NCBI RefSeq assembly: GCF_001640805.2
Contig: NC_066838.1
Location: forward strand, 22,255,928 to 22,319,927
Reading direction: 5' to 3'
Source of the DNA: Lates calcarifer
Lineage: Eukaryota > Chordata > Actinopteri > Centropomidae
Length of the DNA: 64,000 nucleotides
The position numbers and the translations under genes are program-made. Under the pieces are notes generated by a model. It was not told the DNA's origin. It did not search any database and saw only the letters and a list, made by a program, of their open reading frames with translations. Numbering within the stretch: the stretch's first letter is position 1; each line of letters begins with the position of its first letter. Shown piece by piece: positions 13,532 to 25,682 of this stretch.

Positions 13532-13554
13532 ATTGGCTAGCGGCAAAATTTGAA
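13532..13554 (+). promoter_or_regulatory. racgap1: racgap1 promoter: inverted CCAAT box plus CDE/CHR-like cell-cycle element
   Basis: ATTGG (inverted CCAAT, the NF-Y site) at 13532-13536 is followed by GCGGCAAAA and then TTTGAA at 13549-13554. TTTGAA is the classic CHR, bound by MuvB/DREAM and B-MYB complexes at genes peaking in G2/M. The GC-rich block just upstream matches a CDE/E2F-like position. It lies about 140 bp before a plausible 5' UTR donor at 13693/13694. Position and target gene function agree; binding itself is inferred. Confidence 0.6.
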
Positions 13555-13569
13555 ATACAACGCGGTGAA

Positions 13570-13693
13570 TGAAGCTGTGGCTGCGGAAGGATGCGGACAA
13601 CGATACAAGAAGTTGGCTGCTAAAAAAAAAAGAAAGACCGCTAAACGTCGCCGAGAGGGTTTCACTGTCCAGCATTTCTCCAGAGCAGAGACG
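13570..13693 (+). other. racgap1: racgap1 noncoding first exon (probable)
   Basis: CpG-containing sequence ends with ACG|GTAGGT, a good donor at 13693/13694. The first coding exon starts after TTTCTAG at 14366. The 5' limit is a guess from the promoter position. Confidence 0.45.
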
Positions 13694-13989
13694 GTAGGTA
13701 ACTGTTGACCTCCTAATGTTTTCTAACACGGGCGTTAAAACAAAAGTTAACGTTAGCAGCCAACGTCTGAGCTACCGTAACCGCCATGTTATTATTTCTC
13801 AAAGGTACCGTTTAGGTGAGTGTGTGTGTATTGTTACGTGTTGGAGGTGTAGAACATATAATATATTTCAGTGAACTTGTAGGTATAACTCGGGTTATCG
13901 GATATTTTGATGCATGGTTTTCATTGCCATTCGTTTTGAGGATGATTTAGCTTCTTGGTCTGAAAAGCAGCCATACACCAGCTTAATAT

Positions 13990-14302
13990 ACAATGCTCAG
14001 CCAAAGTTTTAGGCACTATAATGCCATGAACGGTCTGTATCAATCAGTTAAAGTCTCCTAATACAAGTACTTGGTAGGTAGGTTGTTTCCAAATGTCTTT
14101 GAGAATGTGCCACAGTTATTCTGTGGATTTACCTTGTCTCCGTGTCTTCTGTCTCCTCATATAATCCCAGACTGACTCCATGATATTGTGATTAGTGCTC
14201 CTTGGGGGTCAAACCATCTGCTGTAGGACTCCTTGTCTCTCTTGTAGCTGAAGATTAGGATTGTTGTCACGCTGCAGAATAAATTATGGGCAGTACTGTA
14301 TG
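13990..14302. mobile_element. Decayed DNA-transposon remnant
   Basis: The segment starts with GCTCAGCCAAAGTTTTAGGC and continues through ATCCCAGACTGACTCCATGA. These resemble a dispersed fish repeat that I recall as Tc1-like in antisense. No intact frame remains. It lies in the racgap1 5' UTR intron. Confidence 0.5.
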
Positions 14303-14387
14303 TTGTAACACAACCCTTGTTATCCTTGAGTTAAGTGTATCTAACTTATAATGTGTCTCTTTCTAGGGTCTTAACTTATAGCACATC

Positions 14388-17300
14388 ATGGAGACTGCTG
14401 TGCTGAGCCTCCAGAGCTTATATGATAAGCTGAGGACGCAAGTTGACCTCCTCAATGATAACATTGAACCCAGTGAGTAGTGTATGATTATTGGTTTTAT
14501 CTTTGCTATCTGTCATTTGGCACAGATGCCATAGATCCTTACACAGATACCTGCTATAATAATATGTGCATGTTATTCCCAGACTTCATTCAGATGGCTC
14601 AAAATTTTGATGAATGCCGCCGCAAATGGCTCAGGGCAGAGCAGGAACTCGGCTCTTGCAAAGAGATTCTCACCAAAGCAGAGACAGAGAGGGGAGCCTT
14701 GGAGGTCAAACTGAAACATGCCCGCAACCAAGTAGATGTGGAGATCCGGCGCAGACAAAAAGCTGAGGCTGACTGTGAGAAGTTGGTATGTTGGATCATT
14801 TCATTTTGTAGACTGTTACTTCACTTGGTTCAGGTGGTTTCTCAAATGCGCACTGCTTGCATTTCCATAACACAGGACCGTCAAATTCAGTTGATTCGTG
14901 ACCTCCTGACCAGCGAGGGATCATCCAACAGCATCCAGCTGAGTGCAGAGCAGCGTTCAGCTCTGGCCTTCCTGAACACGAACTGTCAGGGAGGAGCCAA
15001 CCTGAATACCAGCCGAAGGTAAGAAACTCACAAATACATGATGTTTATGTTTCCTACATGATTCATTTTCTGTTTCTGGCCACGAGGAGCTTCTGTGTTA
15101 TTTTTTTTAAACCTGCTATATCAGTAGTGTGGGTTAGTTTAGCTGTTGTTTGAGCCATATGGTAAAACACAGAGAAAATGATTCTTGGTGGTTTACCCTG
15201 TGGGAGGTTTAATTTGCATGTGAGAACATTTGACACATGAGAGACAGACCCTATTCATACCTGGCATTAACATGTGTCTTGGGTGCTCTGATGACAAGTG
15301 AACAGCTCTAAGTAGAGTTCAGTTTGCACCTGGTATTAGAATGCATCCCCACATTCATCTCAAGTGACCACTTGTGATTGGATCTAATTTCCCTGCTCTA
15401 TATGCAAATAAACATGCCTATCTCTCCTGCTTGTAAAGACCAATAATGTGTTTGGAAAATAGCTATCTCTGTGTCTTGGATGCATTCACACCTGTGACTC
15501 AAGACTCATGTTAATGCCAGACATGAACAGGGCCTCAGATGTAATATAGCATTGTATTCACAAGCTAACTTTAAACTGAGACAGTCATTTTCCCTGCCTA
15601 TTATCATCTCTGTCTATTTATCACATGAATGCACTATTCAGACACCTTGAAATCACTCTGAACTTTCAGCTGCATTTCTATTTAGATTTTTGACAGGATG
15701 GAATTACAGATAAGAGACAAAAATTGCAAAATAAGTTTTGGGTGGAAGCAAATGCATTGAAGTTGACAACCCATATACTAAATGTGGGAAACACTGCTGA
15801 CTGGCTTAACACGTTTTCTGTTACTTCTGATAGACTGACAACGATAGATGAGTCCGCCTCTATCTTGTCGGATATCAGCTATGACAAAACGGATGACTCT
15901 CTTGTAAGTACTTCCCTTTTCAGCATAATCTAAAGTAACATTAATGTACTGTAAAATAACCTGATTTAACTCTGAAATCTGATTCTGATATGCTTGATCT
16001 GTGACAGGACTGGGACTCCTCAACTGTGAGGACGGTGCGACTCAAGAAACGAGAAAAAAGGGTATGTTAAGTAGATGTGGATTTTGTCTCTTTAAACTTT
16101 GGTTTTTGAAGGGATGGCTTCATGATCACTGGATGTGTAAATGTCAGGTCTGCTATTTTGATTTCAGCGCTCCTCTTCGAGAAATCTTGTGGATGGTCCT
16201 CCACTTGCCTCCAAAAGGACACGATCAACAGGCATAATTTCTGACAGGGTAGGGTTTGTGTTCCAACCTGGATATCATCATCTGCCCTTAAAACGCATAT
16301 TTGTACCCTGACATTTTTTTTTTTTTAATCTCCTGACAGGGAAATGAGACCCTTGTGACAAAGACCACAGTAACTGTCCCTGCAGATGGAGGACCTGTTG
16401 AGGCGGTTTCCACCATCGAGACAGTTCCTTACTGGACTCGCAGCAGGAGAAAGACTGGTAAGATATCTGTTAAGATGCAAAATGTGTCTTTGGATACTGA
16501 TACGGGGCTAAACTAATGTTCGTCAGCTCGCATGACCTTGTTCATTTTCATCTAACTCAGTTCCTGAAACAAAAGTGAAAAATTGATCTGCCCTAAATTA
16601 TTTTGTTAATCTTAGATGAGATCCATTAAAGACATGCTTTTAATTTGAAGTCAAGGCAACACGATGATACATTTTAAGCAAAGTGACCAATCTAGGCTTG
16701 TGTCAAATCATCATCATCCATCCACTGAAATAAATGTACTGGAGCTCTATTTTCAGGACATGAGATGTAGCTAAAATAAAATCAAATAATTTAGTTAATG
16801 GAGACTGTGCCCATCTGCACATTACTAAATGCTCTCATTATTTTTATGGATGTCTTGAGCCTGAATATACAGTGCTAGTAATTTGATAGTGTATTTTCTC
16901 ATAATTGCAGAATGGTTATTGAATGTATCACACAGGTATTTATTTGCTATTTCTCCTTTTCAGCTGCCATGGAGTGGGACTCTGAATCTGTCAAGTCTGA
17001 GGATGTCTTCAAGCAGCCTGGCTTCCCTGAGGGAGAGATGAAAGCGCAGCCCAGCACTCCGCAGAGCACCGGAGGTGTCCGTCTTCATGAGTTTGTCTCC
17101 AAAACTGTAAGAATGCCACTCGTGTGGAGTGAACGAATCTGACTAGAAAAGCACATACTCTTTTAAGATTCAACGATCGATCTGCCAGTAACTTTGATCA
17201 AACCTGGCACTGAAGTTTAACTCATTTGTCTATCATCTATCTCCAGATTTTAAATCATAATTTTTCAGCCAAAGTAAATTATTGTTGTCTACAGAGAAAT

Positions 17301-20300
17301 GTACTGGCACCAGTATTGAACTATTTCGAACTGCTGCTGGTCCTTATGTATGCAGCTCTATTTATGCATTCACTTTAGTATAGTTATAAAAAACTGGAGT
17401 GTAAATTGTGGCTTTAGCTGAACGTATACAAGGCTGCTGACCTACAATTTTTACCAGCCTCTTAAGTCCTGTTTAATGTCCTTTATAGGTCATTAAGCCT
17501 GAGTCCTGTGTGCCCTGTGGAAAGAGGATCAAGTTTGGCAAGATTTCTCTGAAGTGCCGTGACTGCAGAGTAGTCTCCCACCCCGAGTGTCGCGAGCGTT
17601 GCCCTCTGCCATGCATCCCCAATCTGGGTGGCACACCAGTCAGAATCGGGGAGGTGTGTGAAAACATTTTTCATGACTGATTTCTCTCTTGATTAAGTTA
17701 TTTTTTCACTCTCTCTCTCTCTCAATGCTGAGAATTAACCATGTTTCTCATCCTTTGCCAGGGCGTGCTTGCAGACTATGTCCCTGACTCCTCACCCATG
17801 ATCCCGCCTCTTGTGGTCCACTGCATTGATGAGATTGAGAAAAGAGGCCTGCATGAGGTGAACGGTGTTTCCCTGCCCTTATATGCAGAAAAGTGAAAGA
17901 CAGTAAATCCTCACATCCCAGTAATTATTTTTAATGTCTTCCCCCTTAAGCTGAGACAGAGCTGTAACTAAGATTTTACAATCTGTTCCTGGGAGATTAA
18001 ATTTGTAATTGGGCTGTGGAAGGCCTCCAAATCTGTTGATGGCTATATGACTGTGCAGCTGTCTCCTCTTTCTGTTTTATGTTTTGCCCCTGTATTACTT
18101 TTTCAATTTCTGTGGCATTTATTTTTAAGATGACGGTACTAAAGACATGACATGAAATGAGGGAGGCAGATTCCTAAATTACGGGAGTTGCTACTTCTTT
18201 GTCGTATCTGGTAATAAAGTGAATATCTGTGGCTTTTGGACTGGGGGAAGCTTTAACTACTGTTTTTCATTATTTTCTGACATTTTATAGACAAACTATT
18301 GATAGAGGAAATAACCATTGGATTAATTAATTGTGAAAATAGTCATTAGTTGTAGTTCACTGAGGGATAATTAAACAATAAATAGTGATTAATTGTGTGT
18401 CTTCCCCCTCAGGCTGGACTGTACCGTCTGTCTGGTGCAGATCGCACAGTGAAGGAGCTGAAGGAGAAGTTTCTCCGCAGCAAAAACGTTCCCCTGCTGA
18501 GCAAGGTGGACGATATCCATGCCATCACAGGCCTCCTCAAGGACTTCCTGAGGAACCTCAAAGAACCTCTTCTCACCTTCCGCCTGAACCGTCCATTCAT
18601 GGAGGCAGCCGGTACGTGTGTGTGTGACTGGCAATTTATAATAGAAGTTGAAATAACTACAACTTTGTAACTTCTTAATGGACAGCAGACATGTACCCAA
18701 CTGACCCATTAAATGCAGGTTTCATAAGTGTTTCTACTTTGTTTTTGCTATTTGTTCCAAACAGTGATTGAAAACTCCAGTTGCCTGGAACAAAAAGATT
18801 GATTTCTCAGTTTGTTAGCCCTCTTAGTATTTATTTGTTACTTGGTTCAGACATTTTCTTTCAAGTTGTTAATAAATCCACACAGCATCCCTTTTCTTCT
18901 TTTCTCTACTGACAGAATTGTTTTCTTTGTTCTCCCTCAGAGGTTTCAGATGACGACAACAGCATAGCTCTTATGTACCAAACCATTAGTGACCTGCCAC
19001 AGCCCAACAGAGACACACTGGCTTTCTTAGTCCTTCACCTCCAGAGGTTGGCAGCAACTCTCCTCAAGATATCATACTAATATACCTAAGTGAGCTATGC
19101 TATGCATGTCCCAGAGCAACTGATTAAAAAGCATTCACTCTGCTTTGATGCTTTACATGTTCCTGCTACAAATTCAGTGTTGGGATTTGCTGATATTCAT
19201 AGAACGCTCTAGTCTCTCTGTAACTGACCTTTTTTAATTTTAATTTTGCTGTATCCTCTAAATTTAATTGGATTAAATTGCTTTAGGCAAAAATGTGCTC
19301 AGAATCTTATTAACAGCTGGTCTGTGTTTGATTTACTGATTTTTAGACGGACATGACTGAAATAATTGAATCTAATAAAATCTTTTCAGAGTTGCTATGA
19401 GTTTGGACACCAAGATGGACATCAGTAACCTGGCTCGAGTTTTTGGTCCAACTATTGTGGGTCATGCAGTTCCCAACCCAGACCCTATGACAATCCTGCA
19501 GGATACCAAACGACAGCCTAAGGTAGGCCTCAACAGTTTGGCACGTCTGTTGGATGTTGTTTGTCTGTAGAAAAATTTAAATTTGTAGTCCTTAAGATTT
19601 CAGCCCTGGGTTGATTGGCAACACTGTGGTTACCATGGTAACAGCATATTACAAGAATTCTGCGAACAGCAGTCAAGAGAAGAGGAACTGGTGTATCTCT
19701 TTACAATTCGGCCAAACAAACGCATATTGTTTTTAATGAGGTCAAGGTCATGCCACGAGCAACCATGATCTAAATTTCATGCGGGGCACGATGGGAGTAG
19801 TTTTTGACACAACAGCAGGGCACAGAAAAAAAACAGTTAGTTTCCAGGCTGAGCGGTTGGAGTTGTGCTCCATGTTGCTGTGTCTGCTCCTTCGCCTGCA
19901 AAATTTAAAAAGTACAAAGTGATGATTGTTTTGTAGATGCCTTGTTAATGAACAATTGCTGCTGGCACTCACCTGTCAGACACATTGCATTTCCTTTGAC
20001 TGCTTCACCACAATAAAAGCCACCCAATGTTTTGCCAGTGATGGCGTTTAATTTGAACTGTTGTAAACAGTGTAGGCTGATGTCTATGAGTGTATGTCTA
20101 TGGCATACACTTATTTCCTCTGAGTCCCTTGTGCTTGTGGAGGCTGTGTGAATCCACCAACCACCACCAACAATGAAAACTAATACGCAGAGAGGTAATT
20201 AAAGTGTGCAATAGTTTTGAATGTCTATAGCTTAGCTTTAAGCTTTTAAAAATGCAGATTGTAAGATGAAAATTTTAGAAATTATATATATATTTTTTTA

Positions 20301-21260
20301 TTTTGAATTTTTGCCACCAGGCAAAACTTAAGCCTTAAAGTCAAGATGAGGTCTTGAAGTCTTGTTTTAAGAAGCAGAAAAATGTTTTGTAGAACCTAAG
20401 CTCTCCCGATTAGAGACAACCAAAATTAACTTTTCTACATACTATTACACTCCAGAAAACCATCACAATACCACACGTTTTTTTTAAAATTCCCCTCTGT
20501 CTTGCTCAAGGGATCCTCATGACCAGCGTGTCAGTACTGGAAGAGGATGAGGCAACACACTGAAACATCCTGAATGTTTTTGCATTTTTACTCATCCCTT
20601 TCTGCTCAGGTCGTGGAGCGTCTGTTGGCTCTGCCGGCGGATTACTGGGGCCAGTTTGTGACGGCAGAAAACGAGCAGCCGAACTTGGACCATCTGATCA
20701 TCGAGAACGCAAACTGCTACGCCACCCCTGAGAGAAGTACGGGCTCAGTAAACTTTGTGTGTTGTCCTGCAGCAGCTTGTGTGTGAGTGCGGGCGCCAGT
20801 TGTTTACCAGGTTGACATTTCATTGTAATGTTTGTACTGTTGCAGTGAGCATGCTGGGACCTCTGACCACTCCAGAGCACCAGCTCAATAAAACTCCCTC
20901 CTCCAGCTCCTTGTCTCAACGTATGAAGTCAACTCTAACACCCAGGTAAACACACAAACACTGTCTCCTCCTGTCCTGCTCTAACACTGTTTTTACAATC
21001 AATCATCTAATGATTAATTTGCCTCAGAGTGACTGCTGTGTGCAGGTACAAAGTACTTTTTTAAACTTGGATAAACCCTGACTTCTTTGAGCATCTTTCT
21101 TACAAGTGAATCTCCTGTACAATATCTCATTAACCTCCAGTGACTCTGTTTTATTGGCTGACTCGTGTTCACTCCCTGTTGCAGATTTGGGAGCAAGAGC
21201 AAATCAGCAGTCGGATTCTCTCGCCAAGGAAAATTCTTTGCCTCTCCGCTCCTCAAATAA
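14388..21260 (+). CDS. racgap1: Rac GTPase-activating protein 1 (MgcRacGAP/CYK-4)
   Basis: There are sixteen coding exons: 14388-14472, 14583-14785, 14876-15018, 15834-15903, 16008-16061, 16168-16248, 16340-16457, 16964-17106, 17489-17653, 17762-17857, 18413-18611, 18941-19046, 19390-19522, 20610-20736, 20846-20945 and 21185-21260. They give 632 aa, equal to the human length. A coiled coil at about 35-115 is the part that pairs with kinesin KIF23 in centralspindlin. [20 protein letters not shown] (about 147-166) matches the Plk1-phosphorylated segment read by ECT2. A perfect C1 zinc-ligand set is H293, C306, C309, C322, C325, H330, C333, C341. The RhoGAP domain (about 355-545) has its arginine finger in GLYRLSG (R391). 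The tail has TTPEHQL and ends FASPLLK. It acts at the spindle midzone and midbody in cytokinesis. The exon 12 donor (GTTGGC) is weak but its phase fits. Confidence 0.96.
15248..15535. mobile_element. MITE with long terminal inverted repeats
   Basis: Left end CCCTATTCATACCTGGCATT pairs with right end AATGCCAGACATGAACAGGG. The inverted match continues inward through ACATGTGTCTTGGGTG against the ACTCAAGACTCATGTT segment. Internal sequence is noncoding. It lies in the racgap1 intron between coding exons 3 and 4. The superfamily is not clear to me. Confidence 0.65.
18228..18358. mobile_element. hAT-like MITE fragment
   Basis: The segment contains TATTTTCTGACATTTTATAG followed by AACTATTGATAGAGG, then AAAATAGTCATTAGTTGTAG. 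This is one end of the family with GCTGCAACTAATGATTATTTT termini found repeatedly in this window. It is located about 55 bp before racgap1 exon 11. Confidence 0.6.
19629..19642. promoter_or_regulatory. Perfect X-box palindrome (RFX-type site)
   Basis: GTTACCATGGTAAC is a 14-bp perfect palindrome matching the RFX consensus GTNRCC-N-RGYAAC. A half-site-like TTGGCAAC lies just upstream. It is in the racgap1 intron after coding exon 13. Function is inferred from the motif only. Confidence 0.4.
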
Positions 21261-22995
21261 TCCAAAGCAGCTACATGTAACTTTTATTCATACTGCAATA
21301 ACACATAACAAGGTACAGCTATAAACGCTTCCATCTTAGTCTTCCTCTGTATACTTATAATCATTTTAATATTTCACAATGGTAAGAGTTGACAATTTTG
21401 TGTGTTTGTAAAAGGATTTTATTTCATTTTTTAACCAAATAGTAGGATTTCCTATCTATGCACTAGTATGTCTTTAGAAAGTGCTTTTGCTTAATGTGTT
21501 AACACAACATTCTCACTTCCTATCATAACATGAGAATGTACTGTGTGTTTACTCTTTTTGAGACGTGTGCTCGTAGATGAAAATATGTACTGTATATGCA
21601 GTTTTATTGTGACGTGCTCCTTAATCTAATCGTTTCTTTTGGCAGTTTTTCAACTCATGTGTCACTCAGAAGTTGAAGAGCTCATTCTTAGGCATTTCAT
21701 TATAGGTTGTAATTGAATGTATGGCTGCTTTTAACATTATCCTTTTAGTTTTGATGTTTGTATTTCATTTGTTTCTATTCAGTTTTGATTGTTTTCATTC
21801 CCTAAATTGTACTAGAAATGTTTATAATCATTTCAACTACGAACAGTAGTTACAAGACTTCAGTGGAAAGATCTATTATTGGTGATCAGTCTCTTGAAAA
21901 AGTGGACGAAGTTTTGAAATCTTGCTGTCATTCTGTTTTACACTGTGTCTTGCATTGCCAGTGATCATCAGGAACATTGTTCACTGGTTTATGTCACATG
22001 CTGTAATCTCTGATCATTTTGATCTTTGGGTGTTTAAAGCTCTGTGTGATGTTTGTACCATGGGAGGTTACTGACGTGCTGCTCTGTGCAAAAGGCAATT
22101 ACTTTGTAAGATTAGCCAGTTCAGTTACTGTGGCATTATTTGATTAAGTATTAGCACAGATTTTGTATGCAAATACACTCTTTAAAATTCATGTCACTTA
22201 TAAAATACATTTCTAACATTTACATAAATGTCTCCTGTCTTCTCTGTTAAATTCTCAGAGCTGTTCCCAAACCCTCTGAGCCACAGGGAGACTGGTTCAG
22301 ATAGTGAAATGTCCTGTTGTTTGAGGCTCTACTTTGACCTCAGCATGGCATCCATTTGTAATTTATAGCCTAAAAAAAACAACACTTGTAGATATAAAAG
22401 TAAAATATCAAAGCACACTAAACTTTAAACTCTTGAAAAGATTTCATCTCATCTAAAGGACTTTTTCAGCTCTGATTGACTGGTTTTACGAGTCAGAAAT
22501 GGATGGTATCACATGAACACGATGTTAAAGCTTTGTTCACAGTGTGTGAGTGTTTGAGGTCACCTGTGGGTCGTCCACCTGGATCTCGTGTTGATTGGTA
22601 CATTAGTGAAGGTGTAAAACTGCCTGGAGAGGGACATCAGGACAGCACTGTAATTGGTGTCTGTTGAGTGATGGTTGATGGGAATTTTGACATGATAACT
22701 CTTTCAAACCTCCTGTTAAAGGCCCAGTCACAGCTTGATTTATAATGTATGATTCTTACAACTTTCAGATGACAAAGAACCTTAACAGACGCCTTTATTG
22801 TAGAATTCGCTTTGTACTCTTGATAAAAATTCACATATTTAGGTCTAAATAATGACACACAGAAGTCTATTATGTAAAGACAAGGTTTGACAAACTTGAA
22901 TTCATTTTAAAGAATAACTAGAAAATGACAGTGGGTGTGTTCACCTTTGAGTGAGGCAGTTATTGGTACAACAGTTGAGAAAATGTTCATCAATA
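21261..22995. other. racgap1 3' UTR and convergent spacer
   Basis: AT-rich sequence between the racgap1 stop and the stop of the opposing DUF1295 gene. It must hold both 3' UTRs. I see no consensus AATAAA that clearly marks the racgap1 end. No other gene is recognisable. Confidence 0.5.
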
Positions 22996-25682
22996 TTAAA
23001 ATTTAGGCCATGGCCAGAGAAGAGGAGTGTTCTTGACGTAATTCTGGAAGGCTGGGTCAGATCCCCACTTCTTCACAGCCTGCTTCTCCAGGATGGGGAT
23101 ACCGCTGACGTATTGCAGCAGGAACCAGACGAAGAGAGGCGACATCACGCTCAGGTACTGGGAACCCTGCATCACTGACGAGGCTGAGAGCCACAGGCCC
23201 GACCACTGCAGGATCTCTCCTAAATAGTTAGGATGTCTGCTGTAGGCCCAGAGTCCGCTCTGGATGAACTTCCCCTGGAGGCACGACAGAAAAAATTGGT
23301 CAGCACGGTTGTTACACTCTGTGAATGAGGCATTAATGCAGTTTGCTCAACATGAGGTCTGTTAACTTACAGCATTATCTGGGTCACTCTTGAACAACCA
23401 TTTCTGCTGGTCAGCAATAGCTTCAGTAGCAAAGCCAAGGCCCCATACAGTCCAGCCAATATAGTCCCTCATTCCCAGAGGCATATCTCGCTTCTCAGTA
23501 TTCAGCATTAGGGTGGGCAGGAGGGTCACAAATACCCACACAGCTAAGAGAAACAGGAGCAAATAAATCATCTTCAACCAGATTTGCCTTAATACTTCAA
23601 TGAACTAAATGGACTTAACTTACTGTAACCCACAGCTCCTACCTAGAATAAATGCATATAAAGAGGGAGAAACCAGACAGTGATTTATACAAGGCATCCC
23701 TCCCTTCAGCTGAGTTGGTCAAGGACTATGGTAATGAGAGGAGGGTATTTACATCACTACCTTGAATAGTCCAATATACGAAGAAAGTCCCAGGGCTGTC
23801 TCTGACATTGTTGAATCTGCGATCATGACCTTCCTTCAAGATCCGCATGAAGAGGAATGTCCCCAGCCTGCAGAAAGAACGTGGTTAACATTTGTTCACA
23901 TTAACCAGGGTATTATTCATTAACCTGACTTTAACGTTTCCCACTCATTAGTCCCTCCTGTGACCTTGCCAAGGACCCTCCAGGACTTAACTTACCATGA
24001 CTACAAAACTCTGCAGGAGGATATAATCTTGGCATGCCTCTGCTGCAGTTTTATTGACCTGTGCACGGATGTCACTAAATGCAACACCAGTAAGAGGTGG
24101 GGAGCAATGCTGCCTTGCTTACCTGAGTCCCCATGCTGTCACCAATCCAGTCTGCACCTTCTGACGGACGTGACTGGCTCCTCCCCAGATACGACTCAGG
24201 TGGGCAAGAAGTATAAATGTGCCAGATCCTGCAAAGAAATGAAAAAAAAAGAAGAGGATACAAGCTGCATACTCAGGACGGTTGGGACATGGGCATGGCG
24301 GGCAGCTCTTCTTGCTACAGAGTAAGGCGTGTTCAATAAATCTTTTACCCAGGATACTGCAGACAACTGGTTCCAAAGTTCAAGGGTAAGAATTACCTGG
24401 AACACAGAGTGGAGTGGGGAGCCAGAAGAGGACGAGTAAAAGAGAAGTGTCAAGGTGATTCATTTGAGAAATTATAAAGAAATCAGTCATTGGTGTCGAC
24501 AGGTAAGCTACGCTGTTCTACGTGTGACAAATGATTTGATAATTGACTGCATTTAAGCCAAGTGGCACCTTGTCCTGACAGATGTAGATTCATTTGCAAA
24601 GCTGTAACTTCCTCATTGGTCTCGTCTAAGGCGCCACAGATGTCTGTTACCTAATTAAAACTAATGTGTCCAAAGTGAGGGCACATGATAATTTTCATTT
24701 GCTTAAATAACCGATTAATTGTTTAGTCTATGACACACAGAAAATGCTCAGTTTCATAATTCATTCATTCCATTTTTTGTCAGACCAACACTCCAAAACC
24801 CTTTAACTTGAAAAATTACAGTATTACATTTTTCTGCTAATTTTAGATGAATAGTTTCATCGCTTGAAGACACAAAATAAATTAAGAATTGAATAAAATC
24901 ATGCAGTAATTCTTCTACTACCAAAATTACACAGTTAACCTTCTATAAAAGCTGTTCAGGCTGTTTGCTCCGAGTTTGAAATAGTTTTTACCCGATGTCA
25001 AAGTGAGAACAGAAAAAATTACACTATGATCTTCTGAGTTATCAGCATATCAGAGTGCTCACAAGAGGAGAGGCAGGCAGTGTTGGTTCTTGATTGGGGC
25101 CCATACGTTTTAACCCCCTTTTTAATTCAAGAAGAGGTCCCAGGTTTGCTCTGTACGCCCCTGCTGACACGACTTTAAGCTGATTGGATCAATGTGCCGC
25201 CTCTTAAGCTGAAGGAGGAGCTCTAAGGCTGTTTCACAACAAAGCTGTTCTAGATAACGAGGTTTTATAATGATGATCATTCAACATTGAAATACAATGG
25301 AAAATGCAGTTTTTAAAATTATGTTTCAACCCCACAGGTGAATAATAGTTACTTAATCTCTCTACAGGCTGTTTTCTCGCTTAAAATGTGATCCGCTTTT
25401 CTATTTATTATAGTTATTTCTGCTGAATAACAATCAAAGGCTGTAAACCCAGTCCCCACATGACCGCAAAACAACACTGACAAAAAGAAAACATGCTCGT
25501 CAGTGTTTTTTCTCCTTCACATTACCTGCCAAATCATAAAACTTCTCGGTTTTGAACGCTGAAGCCAGAGCCCAGCCGGCCCACTGGATGCCCAGGTCAG
25601 CGACGGCACATTTGGCCAGAGTGCTCCCCATGATCATGTCCTGCAGCTCGGCGAGCAGCTCAGGAATCTGACGGTTTGTCAT
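22996..25682 (-). CDS. DUF1295 (steroid 5-alpha-reductase-like) multi-pass membrane protein
   Basis: Five exons in transcript order, 25682-25526, 24228-24123, 23867-23761, 23543-23371 and 23274-22996, join in phase to 273 aa. Hydrophobic segments suggest about six membrane helices. The C-terminal part has SRHPNYLGE (193-201), the signature of the DUF1295 and steroid 5-alpha-reductase C-terminal families, in which this region binds NADPH. AWGLRLGTFLFMRI upstream is also typical of DUF1295. A role as an NADPH-dependent reductase in the endoplasmic reticulum is an inference; the substrate is unknown. I recall no named human orthologue. The start codon is the first ATG in frame, and MTNRQIPELLAELQD follows. 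The gene is head to head with bin2 (614 bp between start codons) and tail to tail with racgap1. Confidence 0.85.
24683..24815. mobile_element. hAT-like MITE fragment
   Basis: ATAATTTTCATTTGC followed by AACCGATTAATTGTTTAGTC and GTCAGACCAACACTCCAAAA match terminal and internal parts of the dispersed family in this window. It lies in the first intron of the DUF1295 gene. Confidence 0.5.

Noticed and set aside
14480..15022. 180-codon plus-strand frame.
   Set aside because: It reads through racgap1 introns; the real exons are the parts at 14583-14785 and 14876-15018.
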